From contig OZ024787.1 in assembly GCA_964017065.1 (NCBI GenBank), forward strand, positions 2,678,482 through 2,742,481: DNA of 64,000 bases. The letters run 5' to 3'. Position 1 is the stretch's first letter. Each line of letters starts with the position of its first letter. Positions 10,116 through 19,507 of this stretch are shown here, piece by piece. The translations under genes and the position numbers were made by a program. The notes under the pieces are model-generated. The model saw only the letters and a list, made by a program, of their open reading frames with translations. It was not told the origin of the DNA and searched no databases. Source of the stretch: Haliclona indistincta. Its lineage: Eukaryota > Porifera > Demospongiae > Haplosclerida > Chalinidae.

Positions 10116-12125
10116 TTATGGCATGACTTTCAGTTCAAGGTCGTTGCTGTGTGTTACTTCATTTGAGCTTCTCTGTTGATCTGCTGTTTGTTCATTCGAT
10201 GAATGGGCTGTTGTACATTTCCACACCAGCATACTAGCAAGCTGTAGAGATTGAAAATGAAACAAGAAATTAAAAAGATTTCTATCGAAATCAAAAGGAT
10301 GTAGGGTTGTGAAATCTACCACTGGTCCACAATGTAAACTAACAAGGAACAAGCATGGAATGGTAACACGATTGACTTGCTAACAGACCATAGATCCCTA
10401 CATCAGTGGCTGCTGTGGTTGGTTATAGCTAGTTCAGCTAGTTGCTGTTGACTGACACCTAACGTGCATAAAGCTTGTGACAAAATATTGATCTTATGTA
10501 CAGCCACTGATGTAGGGATCTATGGTCTGTTAGCAAGTCAATCGTGTTACCATTCCATGCTTGTTCCTTGTTAGTTTACATTGTGGACCAGTGGTAGATT
10601 TCACAACCCTACATCCTTTTGATTTCGATAGAAATCTTTTTAATTTCTTGTTTGTGTTCTTTTTTCTTTTTCAGCGAAGTGCAGTTCAACATCATGCACG
10701 TACTGAGCTGTCTTTGTTTCCACCATTGGTTTAGTTTTCCTGTTGTTGGCGGCTTTTCTTTATTATTAAGAATTTTAAACTTGTAGCTAATAATAATTGT
10801 TATGCTGTATATCGCCTACACATGCATGCAGTGGATACGAGCCCCGCCCACAATTGTTTGTAGACATGTACGGCGGTTGTAATTATCTGGCAAGCGCAGA
10901 ATGGTGATCCTATACGAGCTTACCGTTCTTCGAAGACTCCAGACAAATACATGTACATGTATGTGTTCTCCGTGATCCATAAGGCGCGCGGCGATACTCA
11001 AGCTAGTGTTTGGTCACGTGCGCTAACCACTGCTTGGTCACGTGCGTATTGCGCAATCACATCAATGGCGTCTAACACTTAGCTGACAATGGATCACGAT
11101 CGAGAAATCTCGGAATTTATATCGACGTTTCACTAAAAACTAAGTTCAAAAGGCACCTGCCAGGAGAATTTCACGACTGTTCATGGGTGTTTTGGTCTCG
11201 GCATTGCTCGCGTAAAGGCGCTAGGCGCGCTGAAGAAAGAAAGAAAGAAAGAAAGAAAGAAGAAGAAAACGAAGATGACGAAACTCGATTTTCACCGTTT
11301 CCAGGTTCGTCGCTTTAGTAACAACTTCGAGCAATCTCCTTGCTACTGTAAGATGGGGCAACGCCAGAGAGCAGATTTAAGTGTCTTTTGACGTATACAA
11401 TTCATGACCAGGCGAAATATCAGCGTTTGAACGCTAATACATTGTATGTAGCCGCCATCTTGTTTTCTCGTTCAACCCTACATAGGGAGGCACTACCGTG
11501 CCTCCCTAATAATCGAATGCTTTTTCAACCTAAGGGAGTTACTCACATGGAAACCAATGGCAATCAAAACAGCTGCAATTTCAAGCCAGTATAAAATTAT
11601 TATGACGTTACTAGGACTAGGAGTACTAGTAATTGCAAATAAAGCTGTTATCCATATCGATGCTCCGGCACTCGCTAAAAACACTGATTGTGCACTGATT
11701 TTCTGTATAGGCAAGAGTAAAGGCATAATAATACACCTAGAACTTTTACAAATATGCAGATTGAAAGGATACGACAAAGTCAATCCAGTGATGCTTGTCC
11801 TTTGGTAGATGTATTTGCATTAGTCCAAGTACAGCTGCAGCTTTGTAGCTTACAACAGCAAGATAGTGGGGTGTAACTACTGCTGCTACTGTAAGTCCTG
11901 TTACAACTGGTGTTCTCAATAGTCCACTGTATAGAGATGAATAATTATAATTATTATGCACATTTTAAATACTATTCACGGTTTTGCTTTTTACCTGAGA
12001 AGGACCAGAATTGCAGTGAATGCCAAAGTAATGAAAATCAGTATTCCTAGGAATCCTAGCATGAATAAGTTACCCACAGCAAGTAGAACAGTAGCAACAA
12101 TCTTTAGCACTTTTGTTGAAGGCAT
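10116..12125 (-). CDS. T3: four-exon tetraspan gene with a Helitron in intron 3
   Basis: Exons 12125-11995, 11926-11773, 11702-11547 and 10241-10116 join in phase to 189 codons (188 aa). Intron 3 is 1305 bp. Of this, 1246 bp is the non-autonomous Helitron at 10264-11509; the remaining 59 bp matches the 44-67 bp intron 3 of T1, T2 and T4. Reading frame, start motif (MPSTKVLK), TM pattern and LASMLVWK tail are intact, so splicing out the insertion would restore a normal protein. A second rolling-circle element starts at 12188, 63 bp upstream of the start codon, inside the probable promoter. A partial copy of exons 1-3 recurs at 23022-23600. Confidence 0.72.
10264..11509 (+). mobile_element. Non-autonomous Helitron-like element, copy 1 (1246 bp)
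   Basis: Complete element, almost identical to 41435-42680 (opposite strand, same length). The 3' end has an 11-bp stem (TAGGGAGGCAC at 11483-11493, loop TACC, complement 11498-11508) and terminates in CTAA, fitting the Helitron CTRR rule. Host DNA resumes with T, and the host base before the element is A: A|T insertion without target duplication. The 5' end starts about AAGAAATTAAAAAG and is an unusual 150-bp perfect-looking inverted repeat (10264-10413 and 10501-10649, 87-bp spacer). An (AAAG)n microsatellite lies at about 11234-11270. There is no Rep or helicase, so it must be mobilised in trans. The last 360 bp resemble the left end of the Rep-encoding element at 12188. Confidence 0.8.
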
Positions 12126-12916
12126 TGTGTCTCACACCGTAAGAGACACTGTAAAAGACGTATAGCTGCTATCGTGATAACTGCCTATTAGGGAGACACG
12201 GTAGTGTCTCCCTATGTAGGGATGAACGAGAAAACAAGATGGCGGCTACATACAATGTATTAGCGTTCAAACGCCGATATTTCGCCTGGTGATGAATTTT
12301 ATATGTCCAAAGACACTTAGACTGCTCTCTGGCGTTGCCCCATCCTCACATAGTCATAACATTGCTCAAAACTGTCACTAAAGTGACGAACCTGGAAACG
12401 GTGAAAATCGAGTTTCGTCATCTTCGTTTTCTTCTTCTTCTTCTTCTTCTTCTTCTTCAGCGCGCCTAGCGGCCTAACGCAAGTCATGTGCTGGACCAAA
12501 CACCCACGAATAGTCATGAAATTCTTCTGGCATGTGCCTTTTGAACTTAGTTTTTAGCGAAGGAATGATAATACTTCTGCTGGTTTGACGAGTACGAGCT
12601 GTAGCCAGCAATGTTTATGACGCCATTTAAAACACGCACGTGATGTAACGTGAGCACGCACATGGTGTCGTTGAGTGGCTTCCGTTTTTCGAAATATTGC
12701 TGCTCTTTTCCATTCTGTCCGCGAGAATCCATCCATTTCATCCGCCTTACGAAGACTACACCTGTCAATTCTACTTTTCTTTGGCCTCACCGAAGTCTGC
12801 ATTTTGTGTTCATCGATCGTCTCCCGTCTCACAGTCACTGAAGAGTATTTGTAAGTTCAATAGTTTTGTTTATATCAAAAAAGGTTAGTTATATAGTATT
12901 TTCTAGTTTAGTAATC

Positions 12917-15900
12917 ATGCCTAGTAGAGTACGTACAAAGCGCACACACAATAAACAACAATATGGAGAGAATAGAGATAAAATACTGGCTGATAGAAAG
13001 GAAGCTTATGGTGTCAATTCTGAGTCTAAGAGAATGGCTTCGAAGCAGGCATATGACAAGAATCCTGACGCTAAAAAGTTGTTGTCAAAGCAGGCATACG
13101 ACAAGAATCCTGACGCTAAAAAGTTGTTGTCAAAGCAGGCATACGACAAGAATCCTGACGCTAAAAAGTTGTTGTCAAAGCAGGCATACGACAAGAATCC
13201 TGACGCTAAAAAGTTGTTGTCAAAGCAGGCATACGACAAGAATCCTGACGCTAAAAAGTTGTTGTCAAAGCAGGCATACGACAAGAATCCTGACGCTAAA
13301 AAGTTGTTGTCAAACCAGGCTTATGACAAGAACCCTGCGGCTAAAAAAGTAAAGTCAAAAATTGCATATGCAAAACATTTGACTGCCAGGAAGGTCGCTG
13401 CTTTGTCCAGGTACCACAGTAAATCAGATAAAATCAAAGCGCAACGTAGGGCAAAGTACCAACATAGTTCGCATCAGAAGAAAGTGTCATCACGTGTTTG
13501 GTATCTCAAAAACACGAAGGTTAAGACACAAGCTTGTATGGCGTACTATGCTAAACACAAAGAAATCATTTCCCACACTAGGAGAAACAAATACTATTTG
13601 TCTCCTCCAAAATCTAGTGTAAAGGAAATGTACATCAATGAAGTAATCAGGGAATTGCTAGCAAATCGTAAAGCAAGAACTGAGGTTATGAAAGCTTTTA
13701 AAGAGCAGCCTATAGCAAAGCGATTGGCTACTAAAATCTCTTATCGTGTTGCATGTAGAATAGCAGCTCGTAGGCTGGTTCATGAAGCCTTAAAGAAGCG
13801 TAAGGAATATGCTGCTGAATTGATTAAATCTGCTAAGAGTATCAATGCAAAGAGTATCAAAAGCAGAGATGACTTTGGTGAAGGCATTCATCGCAAAAGA
13901 TCATGTGATCCATACTTCTATGAAGCATCGTATGTAAAGGATGATGATGATTCAGATGTGCCTGATCGTATTGATCCTTCCAGCCAGCCTCGTGATGAAA
14001 TGCCGTGTACCAGTGATTGTAAGCCAATCACTGATGATGAAGTCAATGCAATTGTTAGACTAAAGAATGCCTTTACTCTTCCAATGCATGAGTTACGACA
14101 AGCATTACAATCATGTGATGACTGCCCAAATGAACGCCAAATGAAGGGTCATTCTTTGGCGTGTCATCAAACTGGTAGTATGTGTAATAGTGAGCTTCGT
14201 ATTTTACGAGCAGCTTCAGCTCATCATAAAGTACTGAGAACGTTTATGCGTCGAGTATATCGTGCAAAGGCAAGTCACGAATCCCTTGTTGGCATTGATC
14301 GTGCCCTAGGCGAAGGTAATTTCAAGCATTTACTTTCTGCAACTGGGAAGAGCTTTGACGAGTTGTTAACAACTAATAATTTTGTTGGTGAGGAAGGCTC
14401 CTCAATAAACAACTCGTTTTATAGAGTGCTCAACTTAGAAACCACCTTGCAGTTACAGCATGCTCTAGTCATATCCCAACTTGAGAAACAGTGGAATGAC
14501 GATGCTGAAAACGTGTGTTGTAGCTGTCAATGTTTGTTTCAGAGAAAATCTGTCACAAAAGCCAACTTCTCAAAGCATTTTGATTCGGACATTGGGTCAG
14601 AGCTAGTAGACTATATACTGAAGCACACTCCTCCAGGCGAGGATGAAACACTCTATATGTGTAGCTACTGTAAACCCAAAATCAAAGCCGATGTATTGCC
14701 ACCACGATGTGTTTTAAATGGTTTGGAAACTGTACCCATTCCATCTGAGCTTGATAAACTCGATGCCCTTAGCAAACAGTTCATTCAGCTTGCTAAATGC
14801 TTTCAGACAGTAGTTAGACTAGGCACGTACACCTGCAAAGTGCCTGTGTACAACTCATTGAAAGCCTGCAAGGGTAGTGTGTTTTTTCTACCATTGCCAT
14901 TCAATAAAACATGTGAAACGCTGTCCAATGTTGAAGGATCGGCAAAGTCTGGTGTTGCATCACCAGAATTGTACATACTAGTGAATGGTAAACCCACAAA
15001 AGCTAATGTTGTCTGGCGTTCACTGGTCAATATAGAACGTGTGAAAGCAGCTATAAGAAAGCTGAAAGAGATTCACAAACTTTATAAGTCAGTAGAAGCA
15101 GACAGCCTCGATGAAACTACACAAAAAGTAATCGAAGTGGCTAACAATGCAACCACTAAGATGCTAGATAAGGCTACTGCTGACGATATAGCTGGTTATC
15201 AGTCCTATACTATTAGGTATTTAGATAATCAGATTCCAACTGTTTCTGACATAGACCAATACAAGTTGGTTAATGTTACAGAAGCACCTATTCACAGTAG
15301 ATTGAAAGACTTGGATGTTATGTGCTTTCCTGTACTCTACCCAAACGGGCAATTTGGTGAGAATCATCCTCGCAACAAAGAAATCACTTTGAGCTTTAGC
15401 GAGTTTGTCAAACAACGTTTGCATAACAAAGACTCACGATTTCGCAAAGATGCCTCATATGTATTTTATCTGCTGAATCAAAAAACCCTACGTGAAGTAG
15501 GTAACGGCGTCTACAATGTCCTTCATTCCTCACGAGGAGTTGCTATGTCTGTTAAGCAGCTACTAGCTAAGGTTGAAGCCTCTGATGAACGGTTAGAAGC
15601 AAGCCTCTTCACAATGCTTCAGTCAGTACGCGGTAGCAAACAGTACTGGTGGCAGCGTAAGAGTGATCTCAAGTGCATGGTGCGTAACTGGGGATCACCA
15701 ACATTGTTTCTCACATTCAGTTGTGCTGAATATGAGTGGAGTGACATGGCTCGTTACCTCAGGAAGGTAAACAATGTCTCTCCAAGTTACGATATGGGAA
15801 GACTTTGCACAGAAGATCCTATATCGGTTTCTCGAAAATTTTCTGAGAAATTTCATGCCTTCTTCCGTATTGTCATTTGTAAAGGTCAGATATTAGGTGA

Positions 15901-18900
15901 AGTAGAGCACTTCTACTGGAAGAAGGAGTATCAAGCCAGAGGTGCACCTCATTACCACGTCCTGTTGTGGATAAAAGACGCACCTGTTATTGGCTGTGAT
16001 GACTCTGCTGTTGTATTGAAATGGATCCAGGAAAGGGTTACTTGTCACATTCCTGACAAGAAAACCAGTCCTGAATTGCATGAGCTCGTCACAAGATTTC
16101 AAATGCATAAGTGTAGTGCATATTGCAAGCGCAGACGAAAGGTCGGCAGTACGTTCATAACTTACTGTAAGTTTGGCTTTCCTCGTCCGGCTTGTGAAAC
16201 AGGTATTGTGCACTCTGTAGAAGACTCTCTTAAAACTCGTAAGAAAATCTACGAACTTCCGCGAACAGAGTCAGAGGTTAGAGTGAATGACTACAATCCT
16301 CTGATTCTGTTATTGTGGAAAGCTAACATTGACATACAGTTTGTGTCAGAGTCTTCTCTTGCATTAGCTCATTACGTTAGTGGGTATGTCACTAAAGCAG
16401 AAAGAAGCAACATGCAAGACATTTGGAGAGAAATCCAAGACAGTAAGAGCATTTATAGCAAGCTCTACAAATTTGGAATGAAAGCTTTGAGCTCACGAGA
16501 GTGTGGTTTGTATGAGGCTGCCGACTTGTTGTTGGGTGATCACTTGACTGAAAAATCAGAAGCAATACAGTTTGTAAATGTATCTATGCCTCACAAACGA
16601 AATCGACGACTCAAAAGTCACGCAGCTTTGACGGAGCTTTCAAAGTCAGATCCTGATAGTGAGGATTTATTTGAATCGAATCTTGTAGACACTTACTATC
16701 CCAATCGTCCCGATAAGCTTGAGGACGTGTGTCTTTACGACATTGTCGCTAATTACAGTTGGTATCACACTATTGTCAAAGGCGTGAAACAAACTGAATT
16801 CAAAAAGCGCGGCAAACCTGTGTTACCCAATCACAAGTTATATGATTTGAGAAATGAAAATCAGAAAGAAGATTATTACTATTCTCTAATCATGCTTTTT
16901 GTGCCTTTCCGAAATGAGAGTGAGCTTTTACTAGAAGACGAAACTGCTGAAGAAGCATTTAATCGTCATTTTCCTGACACTGGTGAAAACCGTTGCTTGA
17001 CTCACCACACTCGATTACAGCAGATGCTTGAATGTAATCGTAGTGTTAAACTAATCAATGAAGCCAGACAATCTGATTGTCCAGAGCAAAAGGTTGATAG
17101 TGAGCCACAGCTAATCTGTGAAGCAGTTGCTGCAATGCAGGATGCTGTAAGCATGGTCACTAAGTGTGAAGACACACTTAGTCTTTCCGATAGGACCAAC
17201 ATGTTGAATGCAGATCAGAGGCGAATATTTGACAAAGTCAAAGAGCATATGATTCACATGCAACAACATGAAACAAATGATTGTTCTTGTGACTTACCTC
17301 CATTGTGCATGTTTGTCACAGGTGTCGCTGGAACAGGTAAATCATTTCTTATCGAGACAATCAAAGCATTTGTAGCTCAATTGTGGCCTAGTACTGATTG
17401 CTCATGTGCCATAACTGCACCAACAGGTTTAGCTGCGTTTAATGTTGGTGGCATGACTATCCACAGGTTATTTCAGCTACCCGTCCAGCACGGGGGTAGG
17501 TCAGCCGTTCATTGGTCTTTACCAAAAGCTGCACACAAAGTGATGAAAACAGCTCTGCGTAATGTGAAATTATTCATTGTAGATGAAATTTCAATGGTTA
17601 GTAGCCTCAATCTAGCATACATTCATCTACGCTTGAATGAGCTATATGGAGGTGTTGACTACTTTGGAGCACGAAATATGATTGTTTTCGGTGATTTGCT
17701 TCAACTTGAGCCTGTTGGTGGTCAACCAGTATTTTCACCTGTACCTGACACTGTAGTCAAGTACAGAATAGGCTGTGCAACCTCTCCCAATATATGGGAA
17801 GAAACTGTTGTATACGATGAGTTAACCATCAATGAGCGTCAGAAAGGTGACAAAGACTATGCAACGCTGCTTAATGGTATTAGAATTGGTGAAGTTACAA
17901 GCTCCACCATAAGCACTCTCCAATCAAGAGTGTTTACTTGCTCATTGACTGAGAAAATTGCTGAGTTGCAAGAACAAGGAATAATGGTAGTAACGTTTTT
18001 TCCTACACGCAAGCAATGTGACGAGCTAAACAATAAAATGCTCAAATCTCTTCCTGGTAAATCATTCGAACTAGAATGTACTGATGATGTTGACGAAACT
18101 GTCAGTAAACTTAAGTGGACAAAAACTGCTGACAAACAACTCCATAAATTAAACCATGATTGCAACATGACTGGAGGACTGCAAAGTATTCTAGTGTTAG
18201 CTATTGGAGCACGTGTTATGTTACGCCGTAACGTTGACACAAAGAAAGGTCTAGTCAATGGTTCATTGGGTACAGTTACTGCAATAACTAAACAATTTGT
18301 AACTGTACAATTTGATCACTTGACTAACCCATATCAGGTTGAAAGAGTCAAGAGTAGATTCGTTGTTATGAAAAACTACTATGTTCGTCGAGAACAATTT
18401 CCATTGATATTGGCATATGCTGTTACTATACACAAGTCACAGGGATTGTCCCTGGACCATGCCATTATTGATCTGTCGGATAAAGTTTTTTGTGCTGCAA
18501 TGGCTGATGTTGCTTTGTCTAGAGTAAGATCACTCACGGGCTTGCATCTCCTCTCATTTGATCCAAAGTCCATTATAGTCAGCAATCGATCTTTAGAGGA
18601 GTATAATCGTCTACGTAAAATGTATAGACCTGATCTTCCTCTGTACACCATTCCTGTTCAACAGGCTTCTAAACGTAAGCTTGTTGGAAAACCTGATACT
18701 GACCAAGTAGATACTGTGGTTGTTCCCAGCAAGAAAATAAAATGCTCACAAACCACTACCAAGCAACAAACAATACCTGTTAGCACCCTGGGCATTCATC
18801 GAAAACGAACTAGCACTGCCCCTGTTCAAACTGCTAAACCAGCCAAAAGAGCTTGTGCTCCTAACAAGCAACTTCACACTACTGCTAGTACACAAAATGA

Positions 18901-19507
18901 TGATTGCTTAATTACAGGGTCATTTGATCCAGTACGTACACAAAGATGGCCGTACTACTACTATCCTGTAGACTTAGAATGGCAAAAAACTGCTTGCGCT
19001 ACTCTTGGTCTAGAACACCATCATCCACCATCCAGACGCAGAGGTGGTGGTGCTAATGTACCTCTCACTCCACCTGATCACAACCACACTAAAGACATAG
19101 TTGGTGATGGGAACTGTATGTTCCGTTCCTTTTCATATGTGATCACTGGTTCACAAGCTCAGCACATGGCAGTACGCCAAGCTATATTAGATCATATGGT
19201 AGCAATCTCCCATCTGTTGTATGCTCACCGGTATGATCTGTTTGCAGGTTACTCAAGTGTACAACAGTACATAGAGCGTACTAAAATGAATCGAAATGAA
19301 ACTTGGGGCTCTGACATTGAGATAATAACCTTATCTCATCTCATCAACACGTGCATTTTTACCTACAGTACACAAGATCAAAATTGGTACAGGTTTAGTC
19401 CACATTCTGTTGATAGAACATTGCCTGATGACATAACACAAAGAGCAATGTATTTGAGATATCTCCCTGGGCATTATGACGTTGTTCTTAGAACATTATC
19501 TGTTTAA
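12917..19507 (+). CDS. Helitron Rep/Pif1-like helicase with C-terminal OTU domain, copy 1
   Basis: 2196 aa from ATG 12917. An in-frame TTG upstream is not a plausible start, and a likely 56-bp 5'UTR intron (GTAAGT at 12851 to CTAG at 12906) precedes the ATG. Order: basic N-terminus with seven 15-residue repeats (about 43-147); zinc-finger-like CxC..C and CSYC clusters (about 530-590); Rep HUH motif APHYHVLLW (about 1010); the two-tyrosine motif HYVSGYVTK (about 1152); SF1 helicase with Walker A GVAGTGKS (about 1470), Walker B VDEISM, motif III FGDLLQLEP, motif V HKSQG and motif VI; then an OTU cysteine protease (GDGNC about 2063, WGSDIEI, GHYDVV about 2185). Rep nicks and joins single strands and the helicase unwinds DNA for rolling-circle transposition; OTU proteins remove ubiquitin. 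Oddity: motif VI reads ADVALSR instead of AYVALSR (residue 1864), so this copy may be impaired. Confidence 0.9.
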   Translation: MPSRVRTKRTHNKQQYGENRDKILADRKEAYGVNSESKRMASKQAYDKNPDAKKLLSKQAYDKNPDAKKLLSKQAYDKNPDAKKLLSKQAYDKNPDAKKLLSKQAYDKNPDAKKLLSKQAYDKNPDAKKLLSNQAYDKNPAAKKVKSKIAYAKHLTARKVAALSRYHSKSDKIKAQRRAKYQHSSHQKKVSSRVWYLKNTKVKTQACMAYYAKHKEIISHTRRNKYYLSPPKSSVKEMYINEVIRELLANRKARTEVMKAFKEQPIAKRLATKISYRVACRIAARRLVHEALKKRKEYAAELIKSAKSINAKSIKSRDDFGEGIHRKRSCDPYFYEASYVKDDDDSDVPDRIDPSSQPRDEMPCTSDCKPITDDEVNAIVRLKNAFTLPMHELRQALQSCDDCPNERQMKGHSLACHQTGSMCNSELRILRAASAHHKVLRTFMRRVYRAKASHESLVGIDRALGEGNFKHLLSATGKSFDELLTTNNFVGEEGSSINNSFYRVLNLETTLQLQHALVISQLEKQWNDDAENVCCSCQCLFQRKSVTKANFSKHFDSDIGSELVDYILKHTPPGEDETLYMCSYCKPKIKADVLPPRCVLNGLETVPIPSELDKLDALSKQFIQLAKCFQTVVRLGTYTCKVPVYNSLKACKGSVFFLPLPFNKTCETLSNVEGSAKSGVASPELYILVNGKPTKANVVWRSLVNIERVKAAIRKLKEIHKLYKSVEADSLDETTQKVIEVANNATTKMLDKATADDIAGYQSYTIRYLDNQIPTVSDIDQYKLVNVTEAPIHSRLKDLDVMCFPVLYPNGQFGENHPRNKEITLSFSEFVKQRLHNKDSRFRKDASYVFYLLNQKTLREVGNGVYNVLHSSRGVAMSVKQLLAKVEASDERLEASLFTMLQSVRGSKQYWWQRKSDLKCMVRNWGSPTLFLTFSCAEYEWSDMARYLRKVNNVSPSYDMGRLCTEDPISVSRKFSEKFHAFFRIVICKGQILGEVEHFYWKKEYQARGAPHYHVLLWIKDAPVIGCDDSAVVLKWIQERVTCHIPDKKTSPELHELVTRFQMHKCSAYCKRRRKVGSTFITYCKFGFPRPACETGIVHSVEDSLKTRKKIYELPRTESEVRVNDYNPLILLLWKANIDIQFVSESSLALAHYVSGYVTKAERSNMQDIWREIQDSKSIYSKLYKFGMKALSSRECGLYEAADLLLGDHLTEKSEAIQFVNVSMPHKRNRRLKSHAALTELSKSDPDSEDLFESNLVDTYYPNRPDKLEDVCLYDIVANYSWYHTIVKGVKQTEFKKRGKPVLPNHKLYDLRNENQKEDYYYSLIMLFVPFRNESELLLEDETAEEAFNRHFPDTGENRCLTHHTRLQQMLECNRSVKLINEARQSDCPEQKVDSEPQLICEAVAAMQDAVSMVTKCEDTLSLSDRTNMLNADQRRIFDKVKEHMIHMQQHETNDCSCDLPPLCMFVTGVAGTGKSFLIETIKAFVAQLWPSTDCSCAITAPTGLAAFNVGGMTIHRLFQLPVQHGGRSAVHWSLPKAAHKVMKTALRNVKLFIVDEISMVSSLNLAYIHLRLNELYGGVDYFGARNMIVFGDLLQLEPVGGQPVFSPVPDTVVKYRIGCATSPNIWEETVVYDELTINERQKGDKDYATLLNGIRIGEVTSSTISTLQSRVFTCSLTEKIAELQEQGIMVVTFFPTRKQCDELNNKMLKSLPGKSFELECTDDVDETVSKLKWTKTADKQLHKLNHDCNMTGGLQSILVLAIGARVMLRRNVDTKKGLVNGSLGTVTAITKQFVTVQFDHLTNPYQVERVKSRFVVMKNYYVRREQFPLILAYAVTIHKSQGLSLDHAIIDLSDKVFCAAMADVALSRVRSLTGLHLLSFDPKSIIVSNRSLEEYNRLRKMYRPDLPLYTIPVQQASKRKLVGKPDTDQVDTVVVPSKKIKCSQTTTKQQTIPVSTLGIHRKRTSTAPVQTAKPAKRACAPNKQLHTTASTQNDDCLITGSFDPVRTQRWPYYYYPVDLEWQKTACATLGLEHHHPPSRRRGGGANVPLTPPDHNHTKDIVGDGNCMFRSFSYVITGSQAQHMAVRQAILDHMVAISHLLYAHRYDLFAGYSSVQQYIERTKMNRNETWGSDIEIITLSHLINTCIFTYSTQDQNWYRFSPHSVDRTLPDDITQRAMYLRYLPGHYDVVLRTLSV
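13043..13357 (+). repeat. 45-bp tandem repeat in the Rep-helicase gene, copy 1
   Basis: Six nearly identical 45-bp units, each encoding KQAYDKNPDAKKLLS, followed by a seventh diverged unit (NQAYDKNPAAKKVKS). It is in frame and coding. The basic and aromatic spacing suggests repeated nucleic-acid-contacting helices (inference). The same number of units occurs in copy 2. Confidence 0.9.

Larger units (their letters stand above)
12188..19507 (+). mobile_element. Rep-helicase Helitron-type element, copy 1 (right end not located)
   Basis: The left terminus is at 12188: reading the minus strand, it ends in a hairpin (GGGAGACAC stem) and CTAA, then host T. Paralogues of T3 show the undisturbed host sequence GCCTATAT here, so insertion was again at A|T. 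The terminal 360 bp are about 90% like the last 360 bp of the 1246-bp element (eye estimate), making this a plausible source of its transposase. The Rep-helicase gene reads away from this CTAA end, the reverse of the orientation I expect for canonical Helitrons. The right terminus could not be recognised; similarity between copies 1 and 2 persists in patches to about 20527. A (TTC)n tract lies at about 12425-12460. Confidence 0.65.

Noticed and set aside
9782..10126. 114-aa plus-strand ORF
   Set aside because: Lies within one arm of a foldback element; no motif or splice support.
11510..12187. T3 exons as a gene fragment captured by a Helitron
   Set aside because: Exon 4 and the restored 59-bp intron show T3 is a resident gene with insertions; the exons lie outside both element ends.
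12317..12517. Poly-Lys ORF
   Set aside because: Translation of a (TTC)n tract in the transposon end.
12866..12916. Extended N-terminus of the Rep-helicase from an upstream in-frame start
   Set aside because: The upstream codon is TTG, not ATG, and it lies in a likely 5'UTR intron (GTAAGT...CTAG). ATG 12917 is preferred.
12963..13352. ORFs on both strands across the 45-bp repeat (129 and 92 aa)
   Set aside because: Shadow frames of the repeat array in the Rep-helicase gene.
13043..13357. Regular 45-bp direct repeats resembling a CRISPR array
   Set aside because: Units are contiguous without unique spacers, in frame and coding, in a eukaryotic context.
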